Shown piece by piece: positions 60,148 through 64,000 of a DNA stretch of 64,000 nucleotides (within the stretch, counting starts at the first letter, position 1; every line of letters begins with the position of its first letter). The position numbers and the translations under genes were made by a program. Under the pieces are notes generated by a model. The model was given only the letters and a program-made list of their open reading frames with translations. It was not told the origin of the DNA and made no database searches. The stretch is from CALCZU01 sp964396165 (GTDB taxonomy: Bacteria; Bdellovibrionota; FAC87; UBA2466): NCBI GenBank assembly GCA_964396165.1, contig CAYNEF010000003.1, positions 36,119-100,118 on the forward strand, written 5' to 3'.

Positions 60148-61007
60148 AATTTAACTTTGTTAAAATGCAGGGCGCTGGAAATGATTTTATCATTCTTGAT
60201 TCCATGCACATGGACGCGCCCCAATTTCACCCCAGAGAAATACAATATTTTTGTGATAGGAACTTCGGCGTAGGTGCTGACGGGTTTGTGCTTCTGATGG
60301 GAAGTACAGAGGCGCATGCTGAATGGCTTTTCATCAATTCTGATGGTTCAGAAGCGGAAATGTGCGGCAATGCTGCACGCTGTGCCATTCGCTATCTTAC
60401 CGACAAACACTTTCCAGATGAAATTCCCTTATCTATCAAAACAAAGGCAGGGATTATCAAAGGCAAACTTCTCGAACAAAATCAGGTAGAGATTGCGCTT
60501 TTTAAATCTAATGATGGAAAGTTCGAATACGATCACCGCGTTTTAAAAAATGAAGAGGCGGTTTTAGACATTTTTTCTTTTAATACAGGTGTTCCGCATG
60601 CGGTGATCGAGGTGAAAGATCTCTCTACCTACCCAATTGAAAAAATTGGCAAGTTGGTGATGCATCACCCTATGTTTGGAAAAGCGGGAACTAATGTTAC
60701 TTTTTTTGAACGTGAAGTAGGGCAAAAAATTCGTTCCACAAGTTTTGAAAGAGGAGTGGAGAAAGAAACTCTTGCTTGCGGCACGGGCGTCGCAGCAGCC
60801 GCGATTGTTTACTCACAACTTTACTTGCAACCTTTTCCCATCACTGTGGAAGCACCCGGTGGCGTATTAACTGTGGATATCAGCCCTGTTTCTAAATACG
60901 TGCTTTTGCAGGGGCCTGCAGACTACGTCTTTGAAGTGCAAATGGATGACGTACCAATCGGTTATGAGAGAAAAAAATTATACAGTGAAAGAGGAGCTCA
61001 CAAATGA
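60144..61007 (+). CDS. dapF: Diaminopimelate epimerase
   Basis: Protein of 287 aa beginning FVKMQGAGNDFIILD. The two catalytic Cys lie in EMCGNAARCAIRYL and TLACGTGVAAAA. It interconverts LL- and meso-diaminopimelate for lysine and peptidoglycan synthesis. It overlaps lptM before it and dapA after it (ATGA at both junctions), forming a translationally coupled lptM-dapF-dapA-dapB unit. Confidence 0.97.
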   Translation: MKFNFVKMQGAGNDFIILDSMHMDAPQFHPREIQYFCDRNFGVGADGFVLLMGSTEAHAEWLFINSDGSEAEMCGNAARCAIRYLTDKHFPDEIPLSIKTKAGIIKGKLLEQNQVEIALFKSNDGKFEYDHRVLKNEEAVLDIFSFNTGVPHAVIEVKDLSTYPIEKIGKLVMHHPMFGKAGTNVTFFEREVGQKIRSTSFERGVEKETLACGTGVAAAAIVYSQLYLQPFPITVEAPGGVLTVDISPVSKYVLLQGPADYVFEVQMDDVPIGYERKKLYSERGAHK

Positions 61008-61888
61008 AATATGAAGGTGTGTTTGTTGCCAATGTGACGCCGTTTAAAAAAAATGCGGATGTGGATTTTGATGCGCTCTCCGGACACTATGAATTTTTGA
61101 TGCAAAGTGGAGTAGATGGTCTTGTGCCTTGCGGTACAACGGGCGAAGGTCCCACGCTGAACAAGGAAGAACGGTATAAAATTATCGAGCTTTCCGTACA
61201 AGCAGCTAAAGCACATTCTAAAAAAGTCATTGCCGGTTGTGGAAGCAATAACACCGTAGCATCTTTAGAAATGATCGAAGATGCGGCAAAAGCCGGTGCC
61301 CATGCAGCCCTTGTTGTGACTCCTTACTACAATAAGCCCATGCAGGCTGGTTTGATTGCGCATTATCAGTATTTGGCTGAGAGAACTCCACTTCCTCTTG
61401 TTCTTTACAATGTTCCGGGGCGTACGAACGTGAATATTCAGCCTGAGACAGCCGCAGAACTATTCAAACACCCCAAAGTGGTAGGCATCAAAGAAGCAAG
61501 CGGCAATCACTCGCAGTGGGTAGCACTTGCAAATAAAATAAACTTCAAAGAAAAATCTTTGATGGCAGGAGACGACGATGCCTTTGCCACTGTTTACGCC
61601 CTCGGCGGGTGTGGCATTATTTCTGCTACTGCCAATGTTGTTCCCAGACTTTTCGTAAAGTTGTACGCGCTTTTAAAAAATGGAAAATCGACAGAAGCGT
61701 TTCAATTGCAAACGAAGTTAATGCCACTTGTGCAGTCGATGTTTATGGAAACAAATCCGTCACCCGTGAAGTATGCGATGGCATCGATGAAGTGCATGGA
61801 AAATAATTTGCGTCTTCCTCTTATTCCTGTCACTCGCAAAACAGAAGAAGCGATTGCAGTGGCTTTAAAAGAATTGGAAATGCTGTGA
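61004..61888 (+). CDS. dapA: 4-hydroxy-tetrahydrodipicolinate synthase
   Basis: TIM-barrel protein of 294 aa. CGTTGEGPTLNKEER holds the Thr of the catalytic triad, YNVPGRTNVN the Tyr and pyruvate-binding Arg, and VGIKEASGN the Schiff-base Lys. It condenses pyruvate with aspartate semialdehyde. It is coupled to dapF and dapB by 4-bp overlaps. Confidence 0.97.
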   Translation: MKYEGVFVANVTPFKKNADVDFDALSGHYEFLMQSGVDGLVPCGTTGEGPTLNKEERYKIIELSVQAAKAHSKKVIAGCGSNNTVASLEMIEDAAKAGAHAALVVTPYYNKPMQAGLIAHYQYLAERTPLPLVLYNVPGRTNVNIQPETAAELFKHPKVVGIKEASGNHSQWVALANKINFKEKSLMAGDDDAFATVYALGGCGIISATANVVPRLFVKLYALLKNGKSTEAFQLQTKLMPLVQSMFMETNPSPVKYAMASMKCMENNLRLPLIPVTRKTEEAIAVALKELEML

Positions 61889-62535
61889 ATTACAAAGTAG
61901 CGATAATGGGCGCTTCGGGCCGTATGGGAAAAGAGCTGACCTCTTTGCTTGCCACTCCTTACCAGATCAAGGAAGACACTTTCGAATTAAGTCCCAATTC
62001 ACATGTAGATGTCTGGATTGATTTTTCTCACCCGGATGCAACTGAAAAGCTGCTTGAGAAAATAAACACTCCACTTGTAATTGGAACGACGGGCTTTAAT
62101 GAATCGCAACTGAATAAAATTAAGGCCTATGCATTAAAGCATCCCGTACTACTCGCTCCTAATATGAGCCCTGGGATGAATGTAATGAAACAAGCGTTAC
62201 AGACTCTCGGCGAATTAAAAAATATGGGCTTTGAAGCAGTATTAAGTGAGACGCATCACAAACACAAAAAAGATGCGCCTAGCGGTACGGCAAAGTCTCT
62301 CAATGAAACACTTAATCAAACAGGTTTTAAAAATGTCCAAGTAGTTGTAACGCGTGCAGGTGCGGAGAAGGGCTTGCATAAAGTTACTTTTTATTCCGAT
62401 GAAGAAGAACTTTCAATAGAGCACCGCGTGGTGGATAGAAAAGTATTTTCCAAAGGCGCTCTTCTTGGTGCCGCATATTTGCTGAAGAAAAAAGCTCCGA
62501 AGTTATACACATATCAGGATGTTCTAGCAGGGTAG
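61885..62535 (+). CDS. dapB: 4-hydroxy-tetrahydrodipicolinate reductase, compact form
   Basis: Protein of 216 aa, about 55 residues shorter than E. coli DapB. The cofactor loop VAIMGASGRMGKEL, GTTGFNESQL, the catalytic ETHHKHKKDAPSGTAKS and the C-terminal EHRVVDRKVFSKGAL are present. The missing part lies between GRMG and the VWIDFSHP strand, where the cofactor ribose/phosphate-recognition loop sits in E. coli. A similar compact length is known from Thermotoga (recalled). It is the last gene of the dap unit and is convergent with the next gene. Confidence 0.94.
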   Translation: MNYKVAIMGASGRMGKELTSLLATPYQIKEDTFELSPNSHVDVWIDFSHPDATEKLLEKINTPLVIGTTGFNESQLNKIKAYALKHPVLLAPNMSPGMNVMKQALQTLGELKNMGFEAVLSETHHKHKKDAPSGTAKSLNETLNQTGFKNVQVVVTRAGAEKGLHKVTFYSDEEELSIEHRVVDRKVFSKGALLGAAYLLKKKAPKLYTYQDVLAG

Positions 62536-62536
62536 G

Positions 62537-63238
62537 TTATTCGTTTTCTTGCCACAGGTTTCTCTTAACCAGATTGCTTTTTACAACTTCTAGTATTGCA
62601 TCCATTTCTTGCACTACGACAGGAGTTCCTTTGGATTCATTGCCTGTTTGAAACTGCAAAAATTCTGGATCGACTAGAAAAGGCTTTCCGTCTTCGCTGA
62701 GACGTAGTTGAACGTCTTTTCCATTCACCAGTTTCATTTCGATTAATTTCTCTTTTAGAGCTAAAAGGTCTCGGTAAGTAGACATGCTGATTTTGATATG
62801 ATTTGGAATCGAATCGGTAGTGGCAGAAACATGCACTCCTTGGACGAACTCGGTTACTATGCCACGCTTCCTCGGGCCGTCTTTCACAATTCCCAGGAAT
62901 TTTGGCCCGATGCCATAATCGCTTAAAATTTTTGTATAGCGTTCTTGTCTGGAATTAACGTCATTTGTCCTGTTAGGAAATTTGATAAATACTTTTTCTC
63001 CTTTGTAGATCCCTGATGCCACCAGGTAGTGGCCTTCACCGGGGTAGCCTTTTACAGGCAATTCAGTTTCGTTGCGTATTTCTTCCCTGGAAATTTCATT
63101 TAAATCTGCGTTATTGATCGTGAGGTAGTAGGCATAGCAAGTGGAGGCGGAGACAACCCCTGCGGTATTATTAGAAAACAGATGCAGTGGTAAGAGTAGG
63201 GAGAGCGTAAGAAGCCAATGCAGAGGATGAAACGACAT
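62537..63238 (-). CDS. Exported kinase-fold-like protein
   Basis: Protein of 233 aa. The signal peptide is MSFHPLHWLLTLSLLLPLHLFS. It then reads like a minimal protein-kinase fold: GEGHYLVASGIYKGEKVFIKF (Lys86 as in VAIK), NSRQERYTKILSDYGIGPKFLG (Glu99 on helix C), GIVTEFVQGVHV (hinge), then VNGKDVQLRLSEDGKPFLVDPEFL (Asp175 and a DPE in place of DFG, Asp190). The HRD histidine is not obvious. The C-lobe is short. It may be an exported pseudokinase or small kinase; function unknown. The following gap 63239-63479 shows no feature beyond the SD of the next gene. Confidence 0.6.
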   Translation of the reverse strand: MSFHPLHWLLTLSLLLPLHLFSNNTAGVVSASTCYAYYLTINNADLNEISREEIRNETELPVKGYPGEGHYLVASGIYKGEKVFIKFPNRTNDVNSRQERYTKILSDYGIGPKFLGIVKDGPRKRGIVTEFVQGVHVSATTDSIPNHIKISMSTYRDLLALKEKLIEMKLVNGKDVQLRLSEDGKPFLVDPEFLQFQTGNESKGTPVVVQEMDAILEVVKSNLVKRNLWQENE

Positions 63239-63479
63239 GGCGTTATTTTATCCTATTTTGCATTTTACAAGTTCAGCAATCCAAGGGTTTCAGCAAGCCC
63301 TTGTAACTCTTCAATTCTTATCAGAACGCTTGCCGTTAGACGCACCGTCGCTATCTAAAATAATTCATATTGGTAACATATTTACTTAATACTTAATCTA
63401 TACCCTTTAACCCATACAACTTGGCTGGTTTTAATCATTGATGTGCAGGCTCTAGCTAACACTTTAAGGAGTGATTTAT

Positions 63480-63845
63480 ATGCTTAAGAAAAAAGAACTG
63501 AAAGTATTCGCTGAGCGCCTACTCGAAGAAAAAGCACGTTTATTAAACCATTCACAAGAAAACAAAAAAGAAGATCTAACACTGCAAAAAGAAGAAATGG
63601 CAGACGAAGTGGATCTCGCTTCTGAAGAGCTCAATCAAAACATGGCTCTTAAACTCAGAGACAGAGAACGTATGCTTATCTTTAAAATCGAAGAAGCACT
63701 CGCCAAGATAGAAGAAGGCACATTCGGCATCTGCGAAGGCTGCGAAGAACCCATCGAAGCTAAAAGACTCGAAGCAAGACCGGTTGCGGAGCTCTGCATC
63801 CAATGTAAAGAAGCTCAAGAACGCGATGAGAAGATCTACGCGTAA
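63480..63845 (+). CDS. DksA/TraR-family zinc-finger regulator
   Basis: Protein of 121 aa. An N-terminal coiled-coil (LKKKELKVFAERLLEEKARLL; EEMADEVDLASEELNQN) is followed by a zinc finger, ICEGCEEPIEAKRLEARP...LCIQCK (C-x2-C-x17-C-x2-C), the DksA/TraR signature. Such proteins bind in the RNA polymerase secondary channel and alter promoter response, often with ppGpp. The tip Asp pair of E. coli DksA corresponds to the ADEVDLAS stretch. AAGGAG 8 nt before the ATG at 63480 fixes the start; an in-frame GTG at 63471 lies inside that SD. Confidence 0.9.
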   Translation: MLKKKELKVFAERLLEEKARLLNHSQENKKEDLTLQKEEMADEVDLASEELNQNMALKLRDRERMLIFKIEEALAKIEEGTFGICEGCEEPIEAKRLEARPVAELCIQCKEAQERDEKIYA

Positions 63846-63965
63846 TATTTTTTCGCCAATATTCCCACTACTTACCTCTTAATAATTTCCTAAAATACCC
63901 CTTAAGGCCTCATTTTATTCTACCGAATAGTAACTTGATAGAAGTCCACTAACCACGAGGCCAAA

Positions 63966-64000
63966 ATGCCACAAGACTTCAATGACAATGAAGATATAGT
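63966..64000 (+). CDS. Start of a further gene (partial, right edge)
   Basis: The ATG at 63966 has GAGG 6 nt upstream (CGAGGCCAAAATG) and is followed by 11 open codons (MPQDFNDNEDI). Too little is visible to name it. The 120-bp gap before it shows no terminator for the DksA-type gene. Confidence 0.45.
   Translation, partial: MPQDFNDNEDI

Overview
The window is 64 kb of densely packed bacterial chromosome at moderate GC (by eye a little over 40%). It carries ordinary Gram-negative housekeeping genes (alaS, an LptF/LptG-type LPS export permease, def, fmt, rlmD, rpe, an lptM-like lipoprotein, dapF-dapA-dapB, a DksA/TraR-type regulator). It also carries an unusually large share of exported hydrolases and exported proteins of unknown function. 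The mix (secreted DPP-IV, zinc carboxypeptidase, gamma-glutamyltranspeptidase, caspase-like peptidase, glycosidase, hut genes, EtfD/FadF-type oxidoreductase) would fit a Bdellovibrionota-like or other former deltaproteobacterial lineage. That placement is inference, since there is no rRNA in the window. I found no tRNA or rRNA gene, CRISPR array, transposase or integrase.

Region 1 (1-11544) is a biosynthetic cluster with the logic of an aryl-polyene/flexirubin-type pigment. It has a glycosyltransferase and an acyltransferase on the minus strand. On the plus strand follow a ketoreductase, a CrtI-like oxidoreductase, a ketosynthase, an ACP, a second short ketosynthase, a ketosynthase-like fragment, an aromatic ammonia-lyase, a halogenase-like flavoenzyme, an adenylate-forming ligase and a hotdog dehydratase. 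A second dehydratase lies in the opposite orientation inside the cluster. The inferred route is aromatic amino acid to aryl-acrylate starter, activation, loading on ACP, iterative KS/KR/DH extension, then lipid attachment. The cluster continues beyond the left edge.

Region 2 (11599-18904) holds a caspase-fold candidate of DUF6642 type paired with an ATP-grasp ligase, a convergent M14 carboxypeptidase, a periplasmic binding protein overlapping a membrane hybrid histidine kinase and an RluA pseudouridine synthase, and a secreted C14-like peptidase. Region 3 (19093-24083) is a glutathione block: gshA, gshB, ggt and a Nit-type amidase. Region 4 (24104-31557) has secreted DPP-IV, an exported HAD dehalogenase, rlmD, an EtfD/FadF-type Fe-S membrane oxidoreductase and a threonine-dehydratase-like enzyme.

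Region 5 (31543-33175) looks like a small inserted cassette. A secreted protein gene and a 34-codon exported-peptide ORF are flanked by an exact 21-bp direct repeat that preserves the 3' ends of both neighbouring genes. Region 6 (34773-42144) is alaS-lptF-def-fmt followed by exported proteins, including a lipoprotein with three c-heme motifs. Region 7 (42141-44914) has a Crp/Fnr-type regulator and a large surface protein with a duplicated C-terminal domain, each preceded by the same 23-bp element.

Region 8 (44996-50624) is rpe-hutH-hutU-hutI plus an exported protein that seems to use a CTG start. Region 9 (50754-58617) contains mostly exported proteins, among them a periplasmic rhodanese and a clan GH-A glycosidase, together with an MBL hydrolase, a 29-aa membrane peptide and a perfect 34-bp inverted repeat. 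Region 10 (58674-64000) holds rocD, lptM-dapF-dapA-dapB, an exported kinase-fold protein, a DksA/TraR protein and the first codons of a further gene.
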